A stretch of 64,000 bases of DNA. Source: Sepiola atlantica (lineage: Eukaryota > Mollusca > Cephalopoda > Sepiida > Sepiolidae). The stretch is from positions 1,302,001-1,366,000 of the forward strand of contig CAUVYP010000262.1 in the NCBI GenBank assembly GCA_963556195.1. Reading direction: 5' to 3'. The notes beneath the pieces were generated by a model. That model was not told the DNA's origin. It worked only from the letters and a program-made list of their open reading frames with translations, and did not search any database. A program made the position numbers and the translations under genes. Below are positions 11,387 to 24,406 of this stretch, one piece after another; the first letter of the stretch is position 1, and every line of letters begins with the position of its first letter.

Positions 11387-13505
11387 TTAGCGCGTTTTAA
11401 ACTTGATATCACTTTTGTTTATAACTTCCACATTTATTCGAATTGTGCAACGAAACTTTGCAGACAGTCGCGGATAAGCCTTTTCTACTGGAGTACCAAG
11501 TTTCAGAAGTGCAGCTCTAGTACGTCCGGAGATATGTCGATACAAACTGAATACGCAAAACATCAACAAAATTTAGCGCGTTTTAAAGTTGATATCGCTT
11601 TTGTTTATAACTTCCACATTTATTCGAATTGTGCAACGAAACTTTGCAGTCAGTCGCGGATAGACCTTTTCTACTGAAGTACCAAGTTTCAGAAGTGCAG
11701 CTTTTGTACTGCCGGCAATATGTCGATACAAACTGAATACGCAAAACATCAACAAAATTTAGCGCGTTTTAAAGTTGATATCGCTTTTGTTTATAACTTC
11801 CACATTTATTCGAATTGTGCAACGAAACTTTGCAGACAGTCGCAGAGACACATTTTCTACTCAAGTACGAAGTTTCAGATATGCAGCTCTCATACTGCCG
11901 GAGATATTTCGATACAAACTGAATACGCAAAACATCAACAAAATTTAGCGCGTTTTAAAGTTGATATCGCTTTTGTTCATAACTTCCACATTTATTCGAA
12001 TTGTGCAACGAAACTTTGCAGACAGTCGCGCATAGGAATTTTCTAGTGCAGTACCAAGTTTCAGAAGTGCAGCTCCAGTACTGCGGGAGATATGTCGATA
12101 CAAACTGAATACGCCAAACATCAACAAAATTTAGCGCGTTTTAAAGTTGATATCGCTTTTGTTTATAACTTTCACATTTATTCGAATTGTGCAACGAAAC
12201 TTTGCAGACAGTCGCGGATAGGCCTTTTCTACTGAAGTACCAAGTTTCAGTAGTGCAGCTCTTGTACTGCTGGAGATATGTCGATACAAACTGAATACGC
12301 AAAAAATCAACAAAATTTAGCGCGTTTTAAAGTTGATATCGCTTTTGTTTATAACTTCCACATTTATTCGAATTGTGCAACGAAACTTTGCAGACAGTCG
12401 CGGATAGGCCTTTTTTTCTGAAGTACCAAGTTTCAGAAGTGCAGCTGTTGTACTGCCGGAGATATGTCGATACAAACTGAATACGCAAAACATCAACAAA
12501 ATTTAGCGCGTTTTAAAGTTGATATCGCTTTTGTTTATAACTTCCACATTTATTCGAATTGTGCAACGAAACTTGGCAGACAGTCGCGGAGACACATTTT
12601 CTACTGAAGTACCAAGTTTCAGAATTGCAGCTCTTCTACTGCCGGAGATATGTCGATACAAACTGAATACGCAAAACATCAACAAAATTTAGCGCGTTTT
12701 AAAGTTGATATCGCTTTTGTTTATAATTTCCACATTTATTCGAATTGTGCAACGAAACTTTGCAGACAGTCGCGGATAGGCCTTTTCTACTGAAGTACCA
12801 AGTTTCAGAAGTGCAGCTCTAGTACTGCCGGAGATATGTCGATACAAACTGAATACGCAAAACATCAACAAAATTTTGCACGTTTTAAAGTTTATATCGC
12901 TTTTGTTTATAACTTCCACATTTATTCGAATTGTGCAACGAAACTTTGCAGACAGTCGCGGATAGACCTTTTCTACTGAAGTACCAAGTTTCAGAAGTGC
13001 AGCTTTTGTACTGCCGGAGATATGTCGATACAAACTGAATACGCAAAACATCAACAAAATTTAGCGCGTTTTAAAGTTGATATCGCTTTTGTTTATAACT
13101 TCCACATTTATTCGAATTGTGCAACGAAACTTTGCAGACAGTCGCGGATACACATTTTCTACTGAAGTACCAAGTTTCAGAAGTGCAGCTCTTGTACTTC
13201 CGGAGATATTTCGATACAAACTTAATACGTAAAACATCAACAAAATTTAGCGCGTTTTAAAGTTGATATCGCTTTTGTTTATAACTTCCACACTTATTCG
13301 AATTGTGCAACGAAACTTTGCAGACAGTCGCGGATAGACCTTTTCTACTGAAGTACGAAGTTTCAGAAATGCAGCTTTTGTACTGCCGGAGATATGTCGA
13401 TACAAACTGAATACGCAAAACATCAACAAAAATTAGCGCGTTTTAAAGTTGATATCGCTTTTGTTAATAACTTCCACATTTATTCGAATTGTGCAACGAA
13501 ACTGT

Positions 13506-13517
13506 GCGGACACCCGC
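13506..13517. other. GCGG-ACAC-CCGC inverted repeat (N-type monomer)
   Basis: A second variant at the same monomer position keeps the same 4-bp stem with loop ACAC and is preceded by ACTGT in place of ACTTT. It recurs in N units starting at 19943, 28685, 30917, 45419, 49883, 53785, 56941 and 62330. Confidence 0.7.
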
Positions 13518-14734
13518 GCAGACACATTTTCTACTGAAGTACCAAGTTTCAGAAGTGCAGCTCTTGTACTGCCGGAGATATTTCGATACAAACTGAATAC
13601 GCAAAACATCAACAAAATTTAGCGCGTTTTAAACTTGATATCGCTTTTGTTTGTAACTTCGACATTTATTCGAATTGTGCAACGAAACTTTGCAGACAGT
13701 CGCGGATAGGCCTTTTCTACTGAATTACCAAGTTTCAGAAGTGCAGCTAAAGAACTGCCGGAGATATGTCGATACAAACTGAATACGCAAAACATCAACA
13801 AAATTTAGCGCGTTTTAAAGTTGATATCGCTTTTGTTTATAACTTCTACATTTATTCGAATTGTGCAACGAAACTTTGCAGACAGTCGCGGATAGGCCTT
13901 TTCTACTGAAGTACAAAGTTTCAACAGTGCACCTTTTGTACTGCCGGAGATATGTCGATACAAACTGAATACGCAAAACATCAACAAAATTTAGCGCGTT
14001 TTAAAGTTGATATCGCTTTTGTTTATAACTTCCACATTTATTCGAATTGTGCAACGAAACTTTGCAGACAGTCGCGGAGACACATTTTCTACTGAAGTAC
14101 CAAGTTTCAGAAGTGCAGCCGTTGTACTGCCGGAGATATGTCGATACAAACTGAATACGCAAAACATCAACAAAATTTAGCGCGTTTTAAAGTTGATATC
14201 GCTTTTGTTTATAACTTCCACATTTATTCGAATTGTGAAACGAAACTTTGCAGACAGTCGCGGAGACACATTTCCTACTGAAGTGCCCAGTTTCAGAATT
14301 GCAGCTCTTGTACTGCCGGAGATATGTCGATACAAACTGAATACGTAAAACATCAACAAAATTTAGCGCGTTTTAAACTTGATATCGCTTTTGTTTATTA
14401 CTTAAACATTTATTCGAATTGTGCAACAAAACTTTGCAGACAGTCGCGGATAGGCCTTTTCTACTGAAGTACCCAGTTTCACAAGTGCAGCTCAAGTACT
14501 CCCGGAGATATGTCGATACAAACTGAATACGCAAAACATCAACAAAATTTAGCGCGTTTACAAGTTGATATCGCTTTTGTTTATAACTGCCATATTTATT
14601 CGAATTGTGCAACGAAACTTTGCGGACAACCGCGGATAGACCTTTTCTACTGAAGTACCAAGTTTCAGAAGTGCAGCTTTTGTACTGCAGGAGATATGTT
14701 GATACAAACTTAATACGTAAAACATCAACAAAAT

Positions 14735-16222
14735 TTAGCGCGTTTTAAAGTTGATATCGCTTTTGTTTATAACTTCCACATTTATTCGAATTGTGCAACG
14801 AAACTTTGCAGACAGTCGCGGAGACACATTTTCTACTGAAGTACCAAGTTTCAGAAGTGCAGCTTTTGTACTGCCGGAGATATGTCGATACAAACTTAAT
14901 ACGCAAAACATCAACAAAATTTAGCGCGTTTTAAAGTTGATATCGCTTTTGTTTATAACTTCCACATTTATTCGAATTGTGCAACGAAACTTTGCAGACA
15001 GTCGCAGATAGACCTTTTCTACTGAAGTACCAAGTTTCAGAATTGCAGCTCTTGTACTGCCGGAGATATGTCGATACAAACTGAATACGCAAAACATCAA
15101 CAAAATTTAGCGCGTTTTAAAGTTGATATCGCTTTTGTTTATAACTTCCACATTTATTCGAATTGTGCAACGAAACTTTGCAGACAGTCGCGGATAGGCC
15201 TTTTCAGGTGAAGTACTTAGTTTCAGAAGTTCAGCTCTTGTGTTGCGGGAGATATGTCGATACAAACTGAATACGCAAAACATCAACAAAATTTAGCGCG
15301 TTTTAAAGTTGATATCGCTTTTGTTTATAACTTCCACATTTATTCGAATTGTGCAACGAAACTTTGCAGACAGTCGCGGAGACACATTTTCTACTGAAGT
15401 ACCAAGTTTCAGATATGCAGCTCTTGTACTGCCGGAGATATTTCGATACAAACTGAATACGCAAAACATCAACAAAATTTAGCGCGTTTTAAAGTTGATA
15501 TCGCTTTTGTTTATAACTTCCACATTTATTCGAATTGTGCAACGAAACTTTGCAGACAGTCGCGCATAGGCCTTTTCTAGTGCAGTCCCAAGTTGCAGAA
15601 GTGCAGCTCTTCTACTGCCGGAGATATGTCGATACAAACTGAATACGCCAAACATCAACAAAATTTAGCGCGTTTTAAAGTTGATATCGCTTTTGTTTAT
15701 AACTTCCACATTTATTCGAATTGTGCAACGAAACTTTGCAGACAGTCGCGGATAGGCCTTTTCTACTGACGTACCAAGTTTCAGAAGTGCAGCTCTTGTA
15801 CTGCCGGAGATATGTCGATACAAACTTAATACGCAAAACATCAACAAAATTTAGCGCGTTTTAAAGTTTATATCGCTTTTGTTTATAACTTCCACATTTA
15901 TTCGAATTGTGCAACGAAACTTTGCAGACAGTCGCGGAGACACATTTTCTAGTGAAGTACCAAGTTTCAGAAGTGCAGCTCTTGTACTGCAGGAGATATG
16001 TCGATACAAACTGAATACGCAAAACATCAACAAAATTTAGCGCGTTTTAAAGTTGATATCGCTTTTGTTTATAACTTCCACATTTATTCGAATTGTGCAA
16101 CGAAACTTTGCAGACAGTCGCGGATAGGCCTTTTCTACTGAAGTACCAAGTTTCAGAAGTGCAGCTTTTGTACTGCCGGAGATATGTCGATACAGACTGA
16201 ATACGCAAAACATCAACAAAAT
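14735..16222. repeat. Eight-monomer segment inside A1 foreign to the later order
   Basis: These units sit between the V/T pair and the P/Y/W series, where the later higher-order units have nothing equivalent. They include a TTTTCAGGTG unit (15107) like those at 6552 and 8969, a TTTCAGATATG unit (15293) and a K-like unit (15479). The segment therefore resembles the irregular left flank. It is repeated at 21245-22732 in the second copy. Confidence 0.65.
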
Positions 16223-17896
16223 TTAGCGCGTTTTAAAGTTGATATCGCTTTTGTTTATAACTTCCACATTTATTCGAATTGTGCAACGAAACTTTGCAGA
16301 CAGTCACGGATAGACCTTTTCTACTGAAGTACCAAGTTTGAGAAGTGCAGCTTTTGTACTGCCGGAGATATGTCGATACAAACTGAAGACGCAAAACATC
16401 AACAAAAATTAGCGCGTTTTAAAGTTGATATCGCTTTTGTTTATAACTTCCACATTTATTCGAATTGTGCAACGAAACTTTGCGGACAACCGCGGTCACA
16501 CATTTTCTACTGAAGTACCAAGCTTCAGAAGTGCAGCTCAAGTACTGCCGGAGATATGTCGATACAAACTGAATACGCAAAACATCAACAAAATTTAGCG
16601 CGTTTTAAAGTTGATATCGCTTTTGTTTATAACTTCCACATTTATTCGAATTGTGCAACGAAACTTTGCAGACAGTCGCGGATAGGCCTTTTCTAGTGAA
16701 GTACCAAGTTTCAGAAGTGCAGCTTTTGTACTGGGCGAGATATGTTGATACAAACTGAATACGCAAAACATCAACAAAATTTAGCGCGTTTTAAAGTTGA
16801 TATCGCTTTTATTTATAACTTCCACATTTATTCGAATTGTGCAACGAAACTTTGCAGACAGTCGCGGAGACACATTGACTACTGAAGTACTAAGTTTCAG
16901 AATTGCAGCTCTTGTACTGCCGGAGATATGTCGATACCAACTGAATACGCAAAACATCAACAAAATTTAGCGCGTTTTAAACTTGATATCGCTTTTGTTT
17001 ATAACTTCCACATTTATTCGAATTGTGCAACGAAACTTTGCAGACAGTCGCGGATAGGCCTTTTCCACTGAAGTACCAAGTTTCAGAAGTGCAGCTCTAG
17101 TACGTCCGGAGATATGTCGATACAAACTGAATACGCAAAACATCAACAAAATTTAGCGCGTTTTAAAGTTGATATCGCTTTTGTTTATAACTTCCACATT
17201 TATTCGAATTGTGCAACGAAACTTTGCAGTCGATCGCGGATAGACCTTTTCTACTGAAGTACCAAGTTTCAGAAGTGCAGCTTTTGTACTGCCGGCAATA
17301 TATCGATACAAACTGAATACGCAAAACATCAACAAAATTTAGCGCGTTTTAAAGTTGATATCGCTTTTGTTTATAACTTCCACATTTATTCGAATTGTGC
17401 AACGAAACTTTGCAGACAGTCGCGGAGACACATTTTCTACTCAAGTACGAAGTTTGAGATATGCAGCTCTTGTACTGCCGGAGATATTTCGATACAAACT
17501 GAATACGCAAAACATCAACAAAATTTAGCGCGTTTTAAAGTTGATATCGCTTTTGTATATAACTTCCACATTTATTCGAATTGTGCAACGAAACTTTGCA
17601 GACAGTCGCGCATAGGCCTTTTCTAGTGCAGTACCAAGTTTCAGAAGTGCAGCTCCAGTACTACGGGAGATATGTCGATACAAACTGAATACGCCAAACA
17701 TCAACAAAATTTAGCGCGTTTTAAAGTTGATATCGCTTTTGTTTATAACTTCCACATTTATTCGAATTGTGCAACGAAACTTTGCAGACAGTCGCGGAGA
17801 CACATTTGCTACTGAAGACCCAAGTTTCAGAAGTGCAGCTCTTGTACTGCTGGAGATATGTCGATACAAACTGAATACGCAAAACATCAACAAAAT

Positions 17897-20800
17897 TTAG
17901 CGCGTTTTAAACTTGATATCACTTTTGTTTATAACTTCCACATTTATTCGAATTGTGCAACGAAACTTTGCAGACAGTCGCGGATAAGCCTTTTCTACTG
18001 GAGTACCAAGTTTCAGAAGTGCAGCTCTAGTACGTCCGGAGATATGTCGATACAAACTGAATACGCAAAACATCAACAAAATTTAGCGCGTTTTAAAGTT
18101 GATATCGCTTTTGTTTATAACTTCCACATTTATTCGAATTGTGCAACGAAACTTTGCAGTCAGTCGCGGATAGACCTTTTCTACTGAAGTACCAAGTTTC
18201 AGAAGTGCAGCTTTTGTACTGCCGGCAATATGTCGATACAAACTGAATACGCAAAACATCAACAAAATTTAGCGCGTTTTAAAGTTGATATCGCTTTTGT
18301 TTATAACTTCCACATTTATTCGAATTGTGCAACGAAACTTTGCAGACAGTCGCAGAGACACATTTTCTACTCAAGTACGAAGTTTCAGATATGCAGCTCT
18401 CATACTGCCGGAGATATTTCGATACAAACTGAATACGCAAAACATCAACAAAATTTAGCGCGTTTTAAAGTTGATATCGCTTTTGTTCATAACTTCCACA
18501 TTTATTCGAATTGTGCAACGAAACTTTGCAGACAGTCGCGCATAGGAATTTTCTAGTGCAGTACCAAGTTTCAGAAGTGCAGCTCCAGTACTGCGGGAGA
18601 TATGTCGATACAAACTGAATACGCCAAACATCAACAAAATTTAGCGCGTTTTAAAGTTGATATCGCTTTTGTTTATAACTTTCACATTTATTCGAATTGT
18701 GCAACGAAACTTTGCAGACAGTCGCGGATAGGCCTTTTCTACTGAAGTACCAAGTTTCAGTAGTGCAGCTCTTGTACTGCTGGAGATATGTCGATACAAA
18801 CTGAATACGCAAAAAATCAACAAAATTTAGCGCGTTTTAAAGTTGATATCGCTTTTGTTTATAACTTCCACATTTATTCGAATTGTGCAACGAAACTTTG
18901 CAGACAGTCGCGGATAGGCCTTTTTTTCTGAAGTACCAAGTTTCAGAAGTGCAGCTGTTGTACTGCCGGAGATATGTCGATACAAACTGAATACGCAAAA
19001 CATCAACAAAATTTAGCGCGTTTTAAAGTTGATATCGCTTTTGTTTATAACTTCCACATTTATTCGAATTGTGCAACGAAACTTGGCAGACAGTCGCGGA
19101 GACACATTTTCTACTGAAGTACCAAGTTTCAGAATTGCAGCTCTTCTACTGCCGGAGATATGTCGATACAAACTGAATACGCAAAACATCAACAAAATTT
19201 AGCGCGTTTTAAAGTTGATATCGCTTTTGTTTATAATTTCCACATTTATTCGAATTGTGCAACGAAACTTTGCAGACAGTCGCGGATAGGCCTTTTCTAC
19301 TGAAGTACCAAGTTTCAGAAGTGCAGCTCTAGTACTGCCGGAGATATGTCGATACAAACTGAATACGCAAAACATCAACAAAATTTTGCACGTTTTAAAG
19401 TTTATATCGCTTTTGTTTATAACTTCCACATTTATTCGAATTGTGCAACGAAACTTTGCAGACAGTCGCGGATAGACCTTTTCTACTGAAGTACCAAGTT
19501 TCAGAAGTGCAGCTTTTGTACTGCCGGAGATATGTCGATACAAACTGAATGCGCAAAACATCAACAAAATTTAGCGCGTTTTAAAGTTGATATCGCTTTT
19601 GTTTATAACTTCCACATTTATTCGAATTGTGCAACGAAACTTTGCAGACAGTCGCGGATACACATTTTCTACTGAAGTACCAAGTTTCAGAAGTGCAGCT
19701 CTTGTACTTCCGGAGATATTTCGATACAAACTTAATACGTAAAACATCAACAAAATTTAGCGCGTTTTAAAGTTGATATCGCTTTTGTTTATAACTTCCA
19801 CACTTATTCGAATTGTGCAACGAAACTTTGCAGACAGTCGCGGATAGACCTTTTCTACTGAAGTACGAAGTTTCAGAAATGCAGCTTTTGTACTGCCGGA
19901 GATATGTCGATACAAACTGAATACGCAAAACATCAACAAAAATTAGCGCGTTTTAAAGTTGATATCGCTTTTGTTTATAACTTCCACATTTATTCGAATT
20001 GTGCAACGAAACTGTGCGGACACCCGCGCAGACACATTTTCTACTGAAGTACCAAGTTTCAGAAGTGCAGCTCTTGTACTGCCGGAGATATTTCGATACA
20101 AACTGAATACGCAAAACATCAACAAAATTTAGCGCGTTTTAAACTTGATATCGCTTTTGTTTGTAACTTCGACATTTATTCGAATTGTGCAACGAAACTT
20201 TGCAGACAGTCGCGGATAGGCCTTTTCTACTGAATTACCAAGTTTCAGAAGTGCAGCTAAAGAACTGCCGGAGATATGTCGATACAAACTGAATACGCAA
20301 AACATCAACAAAATTTAGCGCGTTTTAAAGTTGATATCGCTTTTGTTTATAACTTCTACATTTATTCGAATTGTGCAACGAAACTTTGCAGACAGTCGCG
20401 GATAGGCCTTTTCTACTGAAGTACAAAGTTTCAACAGTGCACCTTTTGTACTGCCGGAGATATGTCGATACAAACTGAATACGCAAAACATCAACAAAAT
20501 TTAGCGCGTTTTAAAGTTGATATCGCTTTTGTTTATAACTTCCACATTTATTCGAATTGTGCAACGAAACTTTGCAGACAGTCGCGGAGACACATTTTCT
20601 ACTGAAGTACCAAGTTTCAGAAGTGCAGCCGTTGTACTGCCGGAGATATGTCGATACAAACTGAATACGCAAAACATCAACAAAATTTAGCGCGTTTTAA
20701 AGTTGATATCGCTTTTGTTTATAACTTCCACATTTATTCGAATTGTGAAACGAAACTTTGCAGACAGTCGCGGAGACACATTTCCTACTGAAGTACCCAG

Positions 20801-23800
20801 TTTCAGAATTGCAGCTCTTGTACTGCCGGAGATATGTCGATACAAACTGAATACGTAAAACATCAACAAAATTTAGCGCGTTTTAAACTTGATATCGCTT
20901 TTGTTTATTACTTAAACATTTATTCGAATTGTGCAACAAAACTTTGCAGACAGTCGCGGATAGGCCTTTTCTACTGAAGTACCCAGTTTCACAAGTGCAG
21001 CTCAAGTACTCCCGGAGATATGTCGATACAAACTGAATACGCAAAACATCAACAAAATTTAGCGCGTTTACAAGTTGATATCGCTTTTGTTTATAACTGC
21101 CATATTTATTCGAATTGTGCAACGAAACTTTGCGGACAACCGCGGATAGACCTTTTCTACTGAAGTACCAAGTTTCAGAAGTGCAGCTTTTGTACTGCAG
21201 GAGATATGTTGATACAAACTTAATACGTAAAACATCAACAAAATTTAGCGCGTTTTAAAGTTGATATCGCTTTTGTTTATAACTTCCACATTTATTCGAA
21301 TTGTGCAACGAAACTTTGCAGACAGTCGCGGAGACACATTTTCTACTGAAGTACCAAGTTTCAGAAGTGCAGCTTTTGTACTGCCGGAGATATGTCGATA
21401 CAAACTTAATACGCAAAACATCAACAAAATTTAGCGCGTTTTAAAGTTGATATCGCTTTTGTTTATAACTTCCACATTTATTCGAATTGTGCAACGAAAC
21501 TTTGCAGACAGTCGCAGATAGACCTTTTCTACTGAAGTACCAAGTTTCAGAATTGCAGCTCTTGTACTGCCGGAGATATGTCGATACAAACTGAATACGC
21601 AAAACATCAACAAAATTTAGCGCGTTTTAAAGTTGATATCGCTTTTGTTTATAACTTCCACATTTATTCGAATTGTGCAACGAAACTTTGCAGACAGTCG
21701 CGGATAGGCCTTTTCAGGTGAAGTACTTAGTTTCAGAAGTTCAGCTCTTGTGTTGCGGGAGATATGTCGATACAAACTGAATACGCAAAACATCAACAAA
21801 ATTTAGCGCGTTTTAAAGTTGATATCGCTTTTGTTTATAACTTCCACATTTATTCGAATTGTGCAACGAAACTTTGCAGACAGTCGCGGAGACACATTTT
21901 CTACTGAAGTACCAAGTTTCAGATATGCAGCTCTTGTACTGCCGGAGATATTTCGATACAAACTGAATACGCAAAACATCAACAAAATTTAGCGCGTTTT
22001 AAAGTTGATATCGCTTTTGTTTATAACTTCCACATTTATTCGAATTGTGCAACGAAACTTTGCAGACAGTCGCGCATAGGCCTTTTCTAGTGCAGTCCCA
22101 AGTTGCAGAAGTGCAGCTCTTCTACTGCCGGAGATATGTCGATACAAACTGAATACGCCAAACATCAACAAAATTTAGCGCGTTTTAAAGTTGATATCGC
22201 TTTTGTTTATAACTTCCACATTTATTCGAATTGTGCAACGAAACTTTGCAGACAGTCGCGGATAGGCCTTTTCTACTGACGTACCAAGTTTCAGAAGTGC
22301 AGCTCTTGTACTGCCGGAGATATGTCGATACAAACTTAATACGCAAAACATCAACAAAATTTAGCGCGTTTTAAAGTTTATATCGCTTTTGTTTATAACT
22401 TCCACATTTATTCGAATTGTGCAACGAAACTTTGCAGACAGTCGCGGAGACACATTTTCTAGTGAAGTACCAAGTTTCAGAAGTGCAGCTCTTGTACTGC
22501 AGGAGATATGTCGATACAAACTGAATACGCAAAACATCAACAAAATTTAGCGCGTTTTAAAGTTGATATCGCTTTTGTTTATAACTTCCACATTTATTCG
22601 AATTGTGCAACGAAACTTTGCAGACAGTCGCGGATAGGCCTTTTCTACTGAAGTACCAAGTTTCAGAAGTGCAGCTTTTGTACTGCCGGAGATATGTCGA
22701 TACAGACTGAATACGCAAAACATCAACAAAATTTAGCGCGTTTTAAAGTTGATATCGCTTTTGTTTATAACTTCCACATTTATTCGAATTGTGCAACGAA
22801 ACTTTGCAGACAGTCACGGATAGACCTTTTCTACTGAAGTACCAAGTTTGAGAAGTGCAGCTTTTGTACTGCCGGAGATATGTCGATACAAACTGAAGAC
22901 GCAAAACATCAACAAAAATTAGCGCGTTTTAAAGTTGATATCGCTTTTGTTTATAACTTCCACATTTATTCGAATTGTGCAACGAAACTTTGCGGACAAC
23001 CGCGGTCACACATTTTCTACTGAAGTACCAAGCTTCAGAAGTGCAGCTCAAGTACTGCCGGAGATATGTCGATACAAACTGAATACGCAAAACATCAACA
23101 AAATTTAGCGCGTTTTAAAGTTGATATCGCTTTTGTTTATAACTTCCACATTTATTCGAATTGTGCAACGAAACTTTGCAGACAGTCGCGGATAGGCCTT
23201 TTCTAGTGAAGTACCAAGTTTCAGAAGTGCAGCTTTTGTACTGGGCGAGATATGTCGATACAAACTGAATACGCAAAACATCAACAAAATTTAGCGCGTT
23301 TTAAAGTTGATATCGCTTTTATTTATAACTTCCACATTTATTCGAATTGTGCAACGAAACTTTGCAGACAGTCGCGGAGACACATTGACTACTGAAGTAC
23401 TAAGTTTCAGAATTGCAGCTCTTGTACTGCCGGAGATATGTCGATACCAACTGAATACGCAAAACATCAACAAAATTTAGCGCGTTTTAAACTTGATATC
23501 GCTTTTGTTTATAACTTCCACATTTATTCGAATTGTGCAACGAAACTTTGCAGACAGTCGCGGATAGGCCTTTTCCACTGAAGTACCAAGTTTCAGAAGT
23601 GCAGCTCTAGTACGTCCGGAGATATGTCGATACAAACTGAATACGCAAAACATCAACAAAATTTAGCGCGTTTTAAAGTTGATATCGCTTTTGTTTATAA
23701 CTTCCACATTTATTCGAATTGTGCAACGAAACTTTGCAGTCGATCGCGGATAGACCTTTTCTACTGAAGTACCAAGTTTCAGAAGTGCAGCTTTTGTACT

Positions 23801-24406
23801 GCCGGCAATATGTCGATACAAACTGAATACGCAAAACATCAACAAAATTTAGCGCGTTTTAAAGTTGATATCGCTTTTGTTTATAACTTCCACATTTATT
23901 CGAATTGTGCAACGAAACTTTGCAGACAGTCGCGGAGACACATTTTCTACTCAAGTACGAAGTTTGAGATATGCAGCTCTTGTACTGCCGGAGATATTTC
24001 GATACAAACTGAATACGCAAAACATCAACAAAATTTAGCGCGTTTTAAAGTTGATATCGCTTTTGTATATAACTTCCACATTTATTCGAATTGTGCAACG
24101 AAACTTTGCAGACAGTCGCGCATAGGCCTTTTCTAGTGCAGTACCAAGTTTCAGAAGTGCAGCTCCAGTACTACGGGAGATATGTCGATACAAACTGAAT
24201 ACGCCAAACATCAACAAAATTTAGCGCGTTTTAAAGTTGATATCGCTTTTGTTTATAACTTCCACATTTATTCGAATTGTGCAACGAAACTTTGCAGACA
24301 GTCGCGGAGACACATTTGCTACTGAAGACCCAAGTTTCAGAAGTGCAGCTCTTGTACTGCTGGAGATATGTCGATACAAACTGAATACGCAAAACATCAA
24401 CAACAT
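17897..24406. repeat. 6,510-bp tandem duplication, copy A2
   Basis: Second copy, directly abutting A1 in register. The match to A1 runs from about 11358/17868 to about 24390. There AACAACATTTAG replaces AACAAAATTTAG, and the next unit starts AAAGTTG instead of AAACTTG. The copy ends with a G-A-M-K-D module (23477-24406) and is followed by another G-A pair (24407, 24593), as if a further copy once began here. Confidence 0.93.

Larger units (their letters stand above)
11387..17896. repeat. 6,510-bp tandem duplication, copy A1 (35 monomers)
   Basis: This segment matches 17897-24406 base for base except for a few substitutions. I noted five: 13041/19551, 13466/19976, 14285/20795, 16746/23256 and 17302/23812. 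Order: G A M K D, six untagged, N F J, an S-box unit, S-like, V-like (TTTATTACTTAAAC), a T/P hybrid, about ten less typical units, P, Y W G A M K D. The G-A-M-K-D module lies at both ends, so misaligned exchange between the two modules could create the duplication. The unit at the X position (13991) is full length here. Confidence 0.93.

Noticed and set aside
11348..11677. Plus-strand frames of 108-109 codons starting ATGTCGATAC
   Set aside because: They merely span two monomers where a stop in the variable domain is lost. The composition is that of the satellite, and no domain or signal is visible.
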